Below are positions 9,383 through 17,339 of a stretch of 64,000 nucleotides of DNA, piece after piece (position 1 is the stretch's first letter; the number at the start of each line of letters is the position of its first letter). The DNA lies in assembly GCA_947460975.1 (NCBI GenBank), contig CANHGO010000003.1, positions 1-64,000 on the forward strand, in the 5' to 3' direction. Made by a program: the position numbers and the translations under genes. The notes under the pieces were generated by a model. It saw nothing but the letters and a program-made list of their open reading frames with translations, searched no databases and was not told where the DNA came from. The DNA is from Cytophagaceae bacterium. Its GTDB lineage: Bacteria > Bacteroidota > Bacteroidia > Cytophagales > Spirosomataceae.

Positions 9383-9415
9383 AGCTTTACTAACTTTTTA
9401 AAAGTTAGTAAAGCT
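9383..9415. repeat. 33-base palindromic repeat, copy 1
   Basis: A nearly perfect palindrome with 16-base arms (AGCTTTACTAACTTTT and its complement) around one central base. An identical 33-base copy lies at 16380-16412. Here an outer, imperfect inverted repeat flanks it (TTGCTAAGCGAGC at 9352-9364 against GCTCGGCTTAGCAA at 9432-9445), giving a nested structure of about 94 bases. It fills the gap between the glycosyltransferase start and the tRNA genes. It may be a REP/BIME-like or MITE-like element, or a palindromic binding site. Confidence 0.8.
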
Positions 9416-9473
9416 TGTTGGAACTTTGCTAGCTCGGCTTAGCAAAAGATAATTGTGGCCGATAAATTTTAAA

Positions 9474-9505
9474 ACAAAAAGACCCTCAAGCAAGCTTGAA
9501 GGTCT
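9474..9505 (-). terminator. terminator of the tRNA operon
   Basis: On the minus strand AGACCTTCAA and TTGAGGGTCT form a 10-base stem with one mismatch, followed by TTTTTG. It lies just past the 3' end of tRNA-Leu. Confidence 0.75.
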
Positions 9506-9520
9506 CCAGTCGATTAATCG

Positions 9521-9606
9521 TACTTGGGATGGGAATCGAACCCACACGAGCGTTACGGCTCACAGGATTTTAAGTCCTGCGTGTCTACCAGTTCCACCAC
9601 CCAAGC
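9521..9606 (-). tRNA. tRNA-Leu (anticodon UAA)
   Basis: 86 bases with a long variable arm. Acceptor stem GCTTGGG pairs with CCCAAGT (one G-U), with A as discriminator. The anticodon stem-loop CAGGACTTAAAATCCTG presents TAA, and the T loop is GGTTCGATTCC. No CCA is encoded. It is transcribed after tRNA-Gly. Confidence 0.95.
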
Positions 9607-9614
9607 GTCCCTGT

Positions 9615-9639
9615 AAAACTCAAAAGCACCGGAAGGTGC
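9615..9639 (-). terminator. small hairpin between the two tRNA genes
   Basis: GCACC-TTCC-GGTGC on the minus strand followed by TTTTGAGTTTT, in the 45-base spacer between tRNA-Gly and tRNA-Leu. It may be a weak terminator or a processing hairpin. Confidence 0.35.
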
Positions 9640-9651
9640 CTTCTTGTTTTG

Positions 9652-9724
9652 AGCGAAAGACGGGGTTCGAACCCGCGACCTCGACCTTGGCAAGGTCGCG
9701 CTCTACCAGCTGAGCTACTTTCGC
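9652..9724 (-). tRNA. tRNA-Gly (anticodon GCC)
   Basis: 73 bases. Acceptor stem GCGAAAG pairs with CTTTCGC, with T as discriminator. The D arm is GCTCAGCTGGTAGAGC, the anticodon loop CTTGCCAAG presents GCC, and the T arm is CGGGTTCGAACCCG. No CCA is encoded. Confidence 0.96.
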
Positions 9725-9797
9725 AATTTGTGGATGCAAAATTAAGACCTTAGAGCCATTTATGCAAGAGGTAAGCAAATTTAAATGAAATATTCTC

Positions 9798-9805
9798 TAA
9801 TTTTG
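9798..9805 (+). promoter_or_regulatory. Bacteroidota-type -7 box upstream of the Lrp-family gene
   Basis: TAATTTTG matches TAnnTTTG and ends 17 bases before the chosen ATG. It also argues against the upstream GTG at 9805, which overlaps the box. Confidence 0.45.
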
Positions 9806-9822
9806 TGTTTTACATAATTATC

Positions 9823-10293
9823 ATGAGCATCAACAAGCTAGACCAAATTGACCATCAATTACTTGAAATACTTCAAAGTAATGCCAAAATTACCAACGCG
9901 CAGTTGTCCAAGGAGGTCGGGCTTTCGCCAGCGCCAACGCTCGAGCGAGTGAAGAAATTAGAGGCCACTGGCATCATCCAAAGTTATCATGCTCAGTTAG
10001 ATAGGGATAAAGTGGGCTTGGGTGTCACTACTTTTGTGACAGTGACTTTGACGGGTCATAAGAAGCAAGTGACGGAGTCTTTTGTTAATCAAATCAATTC
10101 CATTCCAGAAGTGATCGAATGCCACCACGTGACTGGCGCCGGAGACTTTATGTTGAAAATTATTTCTAAAGATATTTCAACCTACCAGAAATTGATGTTG
10201 GAAAAAATAAACGAAATCGAAGAGGTTTCAGCGACATCCACGATGGTAATATTATCTACCTTTAAAGAAAGCAAGGTTTTGCCTATTCCTTGA
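9823..10293 (+). CDS. Lrp/AsnC-family transcriptional regulator
   Basis: 156 residues. An N-terminal helix-turn-helix (about residues 8-55: DQIDHQLLEILQSNAKITNA, then LSKEVGLSPAPTLERVKKLE) is followed by an AsnC-type ligand-binding RAM domain (about 68-145, with VIECHHVTGAGDFMLKI). Such proteins sense amino acids and act as octamers or dimers on amino-acid metabolism genes. ATG at 9823 gives the usual MSINKLDQ opening; an in-frame GTG at 9805 would add six hydrophobic residues and is unlikely. It converges on tgt with only six bases between, so its target genes are not obvious from position. Confidence 0.92.
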   Translation: MSINKLDQIDHQLLEILQSNAKITNAQLSKEVGLSPAPTLERVKKLEATGIIQSYHAQLDRDKVGLGVTTFVTVTLTGHKKQVTESFVNQINSIPEVIECHHVTGAGDFMLKIISKDISTYQKLMLEKINEIEEVSATSTMVILSTFKESKVLPIP

Positions 10294-10299
10294 TCTAAT

Positions 10300-11433
10300 T
10301 TACAGGCGATTCATAAACTGTGGCAACATGCGATTTTTCCATGTCGTGAATGTCCCGGCAAGAATTTCTTTTCGAGCCTCACCCACAAGCCAGAGGTAAA
10401 ATCTAAGGTTAAAAACACTGGCAATCATCGGACCGAGCATCTCCTCGCATCGAATCAAATGACGCAGGTAAGCTTTTGTATATTGGCCATGCGTGTCTTC
10501 GGCAAAGAAAGGGTCAATGACCGAAAAGTCGGACTTCCATTTCTCATTTTTGATATTGATAATTCCCTCCGTGGTGAATATCATCCCATTTCGGGCATTC
10601 CTGGTAGGCATCACGCAGTCAAACATATCTATCCCTAGCCCAATACCCTCTAGAATATTAGCCGGCGTACCCACGCCCATTAAATACCTTGGTTTGTCTT
10701 TGGGTAAAATATCGGTTACTTCATCCGCCATTTTGTACATATCTTCCACCGGCTCGCCCACAGAAAGTCCACCGATGGCATTGCCAAATGCATTTTTTGA
10801 GGCAATATATTCCGCTGAAACTTTGCGCAAATCTGAATAGACACTTCCCTGAACAATTGGAAAGAGTACTTGTTGGTACCCGTATTTAGGAGATGTTTCG
10901 TCAAAACGCGTAATGCAGCGATCTAACCAACGATGCGTCATGTCCATCGAGTTTCGCGCATATTCGTAAGTACAAGGATAGGGCGTACATTCGTCAAATG
11001 CCATGATGATATCTGCGCCGATCGTTCGCTGGATGTCCATCACATATTCGGGGCTAAAAAAATGCGTGCTACCGTCAATGTGAGATTTGAATTTCACTCC
11101 CTCCTCGACAATCTTTCTTCCAGTTCCGGCTAATGAATATACTTGGTATCCTCCCGAATCGGTCAATATGGGCTTATCCCAACCGTTGAACCGATGCAGG
11201 CCACCCGCCGCTTCGATGATTTCTAAGCCTGGACGAAGGTATAAATGGTAGGTATTTCCCAAAATTATTTGGGCATTAATGGGCTTGCTTAATTCTGAAA
11301 TATGGACGGCTTTGACCGTACCGGCGGTTCCTACCGGCATGAAAATGGGCGTTTGGATAGTCCCATGATCTGTTGTTATTTCCCCCGCACGCGCTTTTGA
11401 GCTTGGATCCGTATGACTTATTTCAAATTTCAT
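10300..11433 (-). CDS. tgt: queuine tRNA-ribosyltransferase (TGT)
   Basis: Exchanges G34 for a queuine precursor in tRNAs with GUN anticodons. At 377 residues it is normal length. Asp92 in LTDSGGYQV and the nucleophile Asp272 in FDCVMPTRNARNG are present, as is GGLSVGEP in the substrate pocket. The C-terminal zinc motif of classical bacterial TGT (CxCxxC plus His) is not there: residues 305-331 read IDPFFAEDTHGQYTKAYLRH, keeping the fold-defining YTKAYLRH but not the cysteines. I believe other Bacteroidota TGTs look similar, but I cannot verify that here. It has its own promoter-like box, four bases from the ATG. Confidence 0.95.
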   Translation of the reverse strand: MKFEISHTDPSSKARAGEITTDHGTIQTPIFMPVGTAGTVKAVHISELSKPINAQIILGNTYHLYLRPGLEIIEAAGGLHRFNGWDKPILTDSGGYQVYSLAGTGRKIVEEGVKFKSHIDGSTHFFSPEYVMDIQRTIGADIIMAFDECTPYPCTYEYARNSMDMTHRWLDRCITRFDETSPKYGYQQVLFPIVQGSVYSDLRKVSAEYIASKNAFGNAIGGLSVGEPVEDMYKMADEVTDILPKDKPRYLMGVGTPANILEGIGLGIDMFDCVMPTRNARNGMIFTTEGIINIKNEKWKSDFSVIDPFFAEDTHGQYTKAYLRHLIRCEEMLGPMIASVFNLRFYLWLVGEARKEILAGTFTTWKNRMLPQFMNRL

Positions 11434-11437
11434 TCGG

Positions 11438-11445
11438 CAAAGCTA
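11438..11445 (-). promoter_or_regulatory. Bacteroidota-type -7 box immediately before tgt
   Basis: TAGCTTTG on the minus strand ends four bases before the tgt ATG. If used, transcription would begin at or next to the start codon (leaderless mRNA). Confidence 0.45.
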
Positions 11446-11448
11446 GGC

Positions 11449-11498
11449 AAAAAATTAATGGATGAATGGCAAATGCGTTGAAAAACATTTGCCATTCA
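11449..11498 (-). terminator. terminator after the ThuA/cupredoxin gene
   Basis: A perfect 13-bp inverted repeat (TGAATGGCAAATG / CATTTGCCATTCA) with a 10-base loop lies eight bases after the stop at 11506. A T-rich stretch including TTTTTT follows on the minus strand. Confidence 0.65.
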
Positions 11499-11505
11499 CA
11501 CAGAA

Positions 11506-14500
11506 TTACTCAACTTTCATAATCCCATTCATAATTCTCCAGTGACCCGGGAATGTACATAAGAATGGATAATTTCCAGGGACCGTTGGCGCCTTAAAGA
11601 CCACTTTCACGCGGCCATTTGGCTCAACCAATGGCGTATAAGCTAAAATTTCTGGCAACGAAGGAATGTAGTTTTTAGCGACCCCATCAGATGCCGTAAT
11701 CATTTTATCCGCTGCTAAGCCGATCTTCTCTTCACTTTTTAAAGCCCCTAACACCCAGTTATGTGGCATCGCATCCGTATTTTCAAAAATCAATTCAACC
11801 GTGGACCCTGCAGGAACCGTGAATTCTTTTTGATCATATTTCATGGCTTCCGGTACCGTTTTTAATACTCGAGTAACTACCTCACCAGCAACTTTTAAAG
11901 CTGGAATTTCTAGTTTCCAAGCCATCGCCAAGCGACTTAAATATTCCAAATCGACCGTGCGAACTATAGGCGCCAAACTAGCTAAATAATCCTTAGATTC
12001 TGGTAATAAATTAGCCGATCTTTTAACATTCCAAGTCGCCGAAGCTCCTTTTAATGCAGCTCCAAAGGCAGGGGAAGAGGTTTCTTTCATCTTTTGAAGA
12101 TGTTGCACCACCTCATCGGCCGACCATGAAACAGCACCGGCACGGAATAATTTTTCGACCATTAATACGTTTAATCCGGCTGATTGTGATACATCAATGG
12201 CCTTTCGATAGATGTTATTGGAACGCTCTTTTTCACCTAAAACGGCATTGCGATCTAATTGAACCTCCATGATATATTTACCCGCAGTTTCAGGAGTCCA
12301 ACCAAAATTTCCGACCCACGGACCATTGTTATTTTTAGTTACAGAAACAGTTTCGCCAGGAGCGACACCATCCACAAACGTATAGGATTCATAATCGATG
12401 CGACTTCCCATGCCTTCAATTTTAATGCTTAATGGAAGCGGTGTGCCTTTTGGAAGGGCAACATCTCCTCTATTTTTTACGCGAACCGTGAAAGGTAAAC
12501 CTTCCCGAAGTTTGAAATTCCCTCCTTTGATTTGAACTTCTTGAACAACTAAATCGATTCCGGATGCTGATCCTTCCGTCGTAGGATTGGCCAGATTTTT
12601 GCCTAATGATTCTGCGACCACAGGGATCTTTTTTGAGCCTTCTGACTCGATAAAGGATGTTCTTCTTGAACCCATATGACCCATCATATAAGCGGAATAG
12701 GCCTCCGGGAGCCAACGGTCTTTCACGCTTTGTTCGGTAGAAATTTTGGCCAACATCGCCTTTTCGACTTCCGGTGAGTTAGGCATTTCAATGAATGCTA
12801 AAACGGTGTTTAAGACTACAAGCGTGTCTTTATCGGCTAGTAATTTCTTCTCTAACAATAATTTGGCCATCTCAGCAGTTCTCGGTAAAACCTGTACCGC
12901 CTGCTTTCTTACCGCACCACTTGTATGCGATAAAGCATTTTTTAATGCTATTTTCACAGCGGGCATTTCTAAAGCGCCTAATCCTTCCAAAGTTCTAAGC
13001 GCATGAATGGCTCCCACCGCTAAGCCTATTTCATCTGTTTTAGCCGTAGCCAAAACCTTTAAAAGTGCTGGAACGACGTCTTTATTGCCTCTTTCAACCA
13101 ACAATCTTTGCGCCTGTAAACGCCAAAATAAATTTGAATTACTTAAAGCAGCCACGCAATTTGCAGGAGAATTTAAGGTTACTGGAGTATAAGCAGGCGC
13201 TTGATTATAGCCTACGCGATAAATTCTACCATGCGTATAATCCCGCAAATCATGGTCATAGGCATTGCCTAAACCATTGGTCCAACCTTTTGGCGTGGGA
13301 TTATGTTGGATGATGAAACTATACCAATCCGCAATCCAAAGAGCTCCATCGGGTCCTACTTGTGCAAATACCGGAGAAACCCATTCGTCTGCTCCAGCCA
13401 AGAAATTAAATGCCTCTTGGTCATTAAAATCAGATCCGGTTTTCACGGTTCTATTTTGGTGTACCACGTGGCCCGTTGGCTCCGAAACGAAGGCAATTTG
13501 GTTCCAATATTTTTTAGGAAACGCGCGTGCCGAATAAAAATTATGACCAGCAGCAGCGGTATATCCTCCAAAAACATCCACTTGACGTACTTTTTTGGTG
13601 ATTGTCTTCATGTCTTTATGGGTGTCAATATTCTTACTTCCATTTAGACTGAAGGGCGCATTCCAGATATTGCGATGGGGAATCGCCATGTACCAACCGT
13701 GCGCATTGTTGGCCGTCGAACCAAATACATCTCCCGCCTCATTAAAATCAAAACCCCATGTATTATTTGAAGTAGTCGTCATGTGCTCCATTTTGGAACC
13801 ATCGGGTTTAAATCTGAAAAAAGCCTGAGCGAACTGCAATGAATCTGCGCCCACTTTTCCTTTGTAACCTGAATAACCGACACAGCCCCAAATCCAGTTG
13901 TCAAATCCATAATGTAAATTAGATGGTCCTGCATGCGTATCACCAGTTCCAAAACCCGTGATTAACACTTTTTGCTGATCAGCAACCCCATCTCCATTGG
14001 TATCTTTGATGAATAAAATATGAGGTGCTTGGGAAACAACCAATCCTCCGTTGGCAAAAACCATACCGGTAGGAATACTCAAACCCTCTGCAAAGCGAGT
14101 GAATTTATCTGCTTTGCCATCCTTATTCGTGTCTTCGCAACGTAAAATGTAGTCGCTTCCGCCACTTGCCTTGCGCTCATTGGGATAGTCTTTGGTAATC
14201 AACACGTATAATAAACCTTTTTCGTCCCATGCCATCGCGATGGGGTGCATGACATTAGGCTCAGAGGCAAAAACTTGCAAATTAAAATCAACCGGAATTT
14301 GAATGTATTTCACAGATTCCTCTGGACTTAAGGGCAATTGTTGATATTGAACACCAGGTCGCTTTTCGTAGTTGGGCAGTCTGGCTTCTCGATAAGCTAG
14401 CGGAGCTAATTTTAATTGGTCCAACAAAGCTCTTTTTTCTTCTCCGACCGCATATAAAATACCTTGCGTGACTAATTGTTGGAATCCTTCCGTTTCCCAA

Positions 14501-15153
14501 GTTCTTTCATCGTGACCGTAGGCCGTATAAAAAACATTTCCTTTTCCATAGGTACGAACCCAAGTATATGGCTCTGTGCTTGCTCCTGGCTTATCTTTTG
14601 CTTGTTCTGGCCCAATAATTCTGGACTGCAAAACGATATTGTCGGGCTGTAATTTACTGTGCAAATAAGTTTCATCCACGGTCTTTATCCCTGGAAAATC
14701 TTTTAATGCCAGGTGTCCTGGCATTTCATTTTTGATGCGAATGGAATCCATTTTATGGCGCCAAAATTGGCCCCCAACCATTTTGACAAATTCAGGAGAA
14801 TTTCTAAAACACCAAGATGCGCAATGCAAAGCGACTAATCCATGTCCGGAAGCGACATACTTTAAAAGGGCTTTTTCTTGAGGCGCGGCGATGGAATCCT
14901 GATTGGCAAATATGATTAAGGCATCAAATTTGTTTAAATAATCCTCATTTAAGTCCTTTAAGTTATCGGTATAAGTGATGTTCATCCCTTTAACCCCTAC
15001 GGCAGATTGCAAAGAAGGATATCTGTCAAAAGGCTTGTGGTGTCCTTTATCCCCTAAAAATAGGAGTTGGAGTCTTCTGCCTTTCGGGGCATTTTGCGCC
15101 AAAGTGGTCACAATTGAACAAATTGAAAACAATACAATGAATAATTTTTTCAT
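11506..15153 (-). CDS. exported ThuA / sorbosone dehydrogenase-like / HEAT / CARDB / cupredoxin multidomain protein
   Basis: 1215-residue secreted protein (signal peptide MKKLFIVLFSICSIVTTLAQ). In order: a ThuA-type domain (about 27-250, with GLVALHCASWCFR and YTAYGHDERTWE); a PQQ-dehydrogenase/NHL-like propeller (about 275-640, with GLSIPTGMVF and AHGWYM); HEAT-like repeats (about 660-820); a CARDB-like Ig domain (about 865-970); and a C-terminal cupredoxin. All four type-1 copper ligands are visible: His1131 (MPHNW), Cys1199, His1204 and Met1208 (CTFPGHWRIMNG). No CxxCH heme motif was found, although related proteins often have one. ThuA and this propeller type occur in sugar-oxidation proteins. 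With the upstream Gfo/Idh gene (36-base gap) it suggests periplasmic sugar oxidation passing electrons to copper; this role is inferred. Confidence 0.88.
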   Translation of the reverse strand: MKKLFIVLFSICSIVTTLAQNAPKGRRLQLLFLGDKGHHKPFDRYPSLQSAVGVKGMNITYTDNLKDLNEDYLNKFDALIIFANQDSIAAPQEKALLKYVASGHGLVALHCASWCFRNSPEFVKMVGGQFWRHKMDSIRIKNEMPGHLALKDFPGIKTVDETYLHSKLQPDNIVLQSRIIGPEQAKDKPGASTEPYTWVRTYGKGNVFYTAYGHDERTWETEGFQQLVTQGILYAVGEEKRALLDQLKLAPLAYREARLPNYEKRPGVQYQQLPLSPEESVKYIQIPVDFNLQVFASEPNVMHPIAMAWDEKGLLYVLITKDYPNERKASGGSDYILRCEDTNKDGKADKFTRFAEGLSIPTGMVFANGGLVVSQAPHILFIKDTNGDGVADQQKVLITGFGTGDTHAGPSNLHYGFDNWIWGCVGYSGYKGKVGADSLQFAQAFFRFKPDGSKMEHMTTTSNNTWGFDFNEAGDVFGSTANNAHGWYMAIPHRNIWNAPFSLNGSKNIDTHKDMKTITKKVRQVDVFGGYTAAAGHNFYSARAFPKKYWNQIAFVSEPTGHVVHQNRTVKTGSDFNDQEAFNFLAGADEWVSPVFAQVGPDGALWIADWYSFIIQHNPTPKGWTNGLGNAYDHDLRDYTHGRIYRVGYNQAPAYTPVTLNSPANCVAALSNSNLFWRLQAQRLLVERGNKDVVPALLKVLATAKTDEIGLAVGAIHALRTLEGLGALEMPAVKIALKNALSHTSGAVRKQAVQVLPRTAEMAKLLLEKKLLADKDTLVVLNTVLAFIEMPNSPEVEKAMLAKISTEQSVKDRWLPEAYSAYMMGHMGSRRTSFIESEGSKKIPVVAESLGKNLANPTTEGSASGIDLVVQEVQIKGGNFKLREGLPFTVRVKNRGDVALPKGTPLPLSIKIEGMGSRIDYESYTFVDGVAPGETVSVTKNNNGPWVGNFGWTPETAGKYIMEVQLDRNAVLGEKERSNNIYRKAIDVSQSAGLNVLMVEKLFRAGAVSWSADEVVQHLQKMKETSSPAFGAALKGASATWNVKRSANLLPESKDYLASLAPIVRTVDLEYLSRLAMAWKLEIPALKVAGEVVTRVLKTVPEAMKYDQKEFTVPAGSTVELIFENTDAMPHNWVLGALKSEEKIGLAADKMITASDGVAKNYIPSLPEILAYTPLVEPNGRVKVVFKAPTVPGNYPFLCTFPGHWRIMNGIMKVE

Positions 15154-15189
15154 TTCAAATAGGTTTTGTTGGCCGTCATTTTTCGGCTT

Positions 15190-16302
15190 TTAGAATTTTG
15201 GTATTTCAATAATCTTTCCCCCTTGTAAAGCCGATTCGTGGGCTAATATACCCACGGAGGTCCAATTGGCCGACTGTGGAGCGTTAGGGAATGGATCGCG
15301 ATCTGCAGCTAATGCCTGTAAAAATTCATTGACTAAATGTGGATGTGATCCCCCATGGCCTCCTCCTTGAGTAAAGGAAAGGTGTTGGTTTTCATCTTCA
15401 TCGTATACGCCTTTAGTGGTAAATCGCTGAATTTCTTCTGGCAAATAATGAGCAAAATCGGGTGTTGGTACCTTTTCTGGAATTTCGGGCTCAGGTTTCT
15501 TCGCGGTGTGAATAACTAATTCTTCCCCTTCTATTAATGGCCATTCCACGGATTTTTTTGATCCATAGACTTCAAAACTTTCACGGTATTGCCTTGCTAC
15601 GTCAAACAACGAGCGGTATACCATCGCGCTTAAATCAGAATCTCTAAATTTGATATGGGCAGACTCAACGGCAAAAGGTGAATTATAATGGGCGATCAAT
15701 TCTTCGCGAATCGTTCCCGATCCAAAACAAGACACATATTCCGCCTCCAAACGCAACAATCCCGCCACTGGCCCCACGCAATGGGTGGCATAATGCATTG
15801 GAGGAAGTCCAGGCCAGTAATCAGGCCAACCATCCATTTCTTGTTGGTGTGAAGCTTTCAAAAACTGTATTTTCCCTAATTCCCCTTTGTCATAAAGCTC
15901 TTTGATGTATAAAAACTCTCTAGAATAAACCACGGTTTCCATCATCATGTATTTTTTTCCCATTTTACGGGAAGCCTCCACGATCGCTTTGCATTCTTCT
16001 ACGCTCGTAGCCATAGGAACGGTACAGGCTACATGTTTCCCAGCAAGTAAAGCTTTAAGCGTTTGTTCGGCATGTAAATGAATGGGAGAGTTAATGTGAA
16101 CGACGTCAACAGCCGGATCTTTTATTAATTCTTCAAAATCAGTATAGCGTTTTTCGATTCCATATGCATCCCCAATCGCCTGCAGCTTTTCAGCATTTCG
16201 CTGACAAATGGCATACATATTTGCCAAAGGATGTTTTAAATAAATAGGGATAAATTCTGCCCCAAAACCAAGGCCCACAATGGCAACGTTGTACTTTTTC
16301 AT
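15190..16302 (-). CDS. Gfo/Idh/MocA-family NAD(P)-dependent oxidoreductase
   Basis: 370 residues. The Rossmann motif VAIVGLGFGAEF is at the N-terminus, and the substrate-binding alpha/beta domain starts near residue 125. The usual EKP motif is replaced by VPMATS around residues 94-99, so the catalytic Lys position is changed. A GGGHGGSHPH stretch near residue 310 is a His-rich loop that may bind metal or substrate. It is the first gene of a two-gene unit with the ThuA/cupredoxin protein, consistent with sugar or inositol catabolism. Confidence 0.88.
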   Translation of the reverse strand: MKKYNVAIVGLGFGAEFIPIYLKHPLANMYAICQRNAEKLQAIGDAYGIEKRYTDFEELIKDPAVDVVHINSPIHLHAEQTLKALLAGKHVACTVPMATSVEECKAIVEASRKMGKKYMMMETVVYSREFLYIKELYDKGELGKIQFLKASHQQEMDGWPDYWPGLPPMHYATHCVGPVAGLLRLEAEYVSCFGSGTIREELIAHYNSPFAVESAHIKFRDSDLSAMVYRSLFDVARQYRESFEVYGSKKSVEWPLIEGEELVIHTAKKPEPEIPEKVPTPDFAHYLPEEIQRFTTKGVYDEDENQHLSFTQGGGHGGSHPHLVNEFLQALAADRDPFPNAPQSANWTSVGILAHESALQGGKIIEIPKF

Positions 16303-16369
16303 TTAATTAATAGGTTTAAATTCAACAGGTAACTTATAATTCTAATCTCTCATTTTTATTTTTTTGATT

Positions 16370-16421
16370 AGCTTTTTCCAGCTTTACTAACTTTTTAAAA
16401 GTTAGTAAAGCTAAAAAAGCT
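16370..16421. repeat. 33-base palindromic repeat, copy 2, with outer arms
   Basis: The core at 16380-16412 is identical to the 33-base palindrome at 9383-9415. Here extra arms AGCTTTTT (16370-16377) and AAAAAGCT (16414-16421) extend the hairpin. It lies between the EamA gene's 3' end and the Gfo/Idh start, both on the minus strand. It may end transcription, but the same sequence in a different context at copy 1 suggests a dispersed element. Confidence 0.8.
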
Positions 16422-16453
16422 TTTTGACAAAGGGGAAGAGAAAATAGATTTTT

Positions 16454-17338
16454 TTAGGCCAATTTATTGGATTTTTTTAAAAAAGGATGGGCCATGACGG
16501 TTAGAACTAGCAAAATGGTGCCATAATAAAATCCTGGTTGCATAATTTCTTTGCTACCAAAAATATAAATCGCTAAAATCATTCCATAAACAGGTTCCAG
16601 TGTGATGACCAAGTTGATGGAGAACACAGAGAAAACTTTATATAAATGAATGGTTTCCGTATAGGCATACACGGTACAAACCAGCGCTAAAATTCCTATC
16701 CAGAGCCAGTCGAGCCCTATCGGGAAATACCCAGCAAGCCCATCAAATGCCCCAAAACTCCAAACCATTCCGGTCATGATTCCTGCCGCAATCATTTCAT
16801 AAAAGGTAATTAATTTTGGGTTGTGTGTATGCGTGAATTGGCCATTAATCACCGAAAATAGCGCGCCAAAAAACCCAGAAGCAATGCCCATGAGTAAGCC
16901 GAGCCACTGCGCTTGTTCGACCGAAAAGATAATGACTAAGGCTGCGATGACGAGTAAACCTAAGAAAACCTCGATCTTCGAAATGCGTACTTTTTTGGCA
17001 ATAGGCTCAATTAAAGAGGTCCAAAATGTTTGTGTAGATAAGCCTGCCAGACACATGGCCACCGTAGAAACTTTGGCCGCGCCAAAAAACAACAACCAAT
17101 GCAACGCGACAAACACCCCATTTAAAACCCACACCCATAAAACAGTGGGACTTACTCGAAAACTTTTTTTACTGTAACGAATAATCAAAGCCAAGCTAAT
17201 CGACGCGATCACGCATCTGACAAATACGATGGTGAGCGTATTTGCCTGAGTCGCATTTCCTAAAATCGCCGTGAAAGCGTAAATGATGACAATGAAATGG
17301 ATTTTGAAATAGTCCAGTAAGCGAGGAGCGGTCTTCAT
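16454..17338 (-). CDS. EamA/DMT-superfamily transporter
   Basis: 294-residue integral membrane protein with about ten hydrophobic segments arranged as two EamA repeats, as usual for drug/metabolite transporters. The ATG at 17338 (MKTAPRLLDYFKIH) is preferred: the LptG-like gene stops two bases upstream, and an upstream in-frame start would overlap that gene by about 50 bases. It is the last gene of the DUF983-LptG-EamA operon. The substrate is unknown. Confidence 0.9.
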   Translation of the reverse strand: MKTAPRLLDYFKIHFIVIIYAFTAILGNATQANTLTIVFVRCVIASISLALIIRYSKKSFRVSPTVLWVWVLNGVFVALHWLLFFGAAKVSTVAMCLAGLSTQTFWTSLIEPIAKKVRISKIEVFLGLLVIAALVIIFSVEQAQWLGLLMGIASGFFGALFSVINGQFTHTHNPKLITFYEMIAAGIMTGMVWSFGAFDGLAGYFPIGLDWLWIGILALVCTVYAYTETIHLYKVFSVFSINLVITLEPVYGMILAIYIFGSKEIMQPGFYYGTILLVLTVMAHPFLKKSNKLA

Positions 17339-17339
17339 C

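Noticed and set aside
9453-9713. Plus-strand open frame across the tRNA region
   Set aside because: It is made of the antisense of tRNA-Leu and tRNA-Gly and has no protein-like features.
12470-13828. Several open frames within the ThuA/cupredoxin gene on both strands
   Set aside because: All are shadows of the 1215-residue frame, which has continuous domain similarity.
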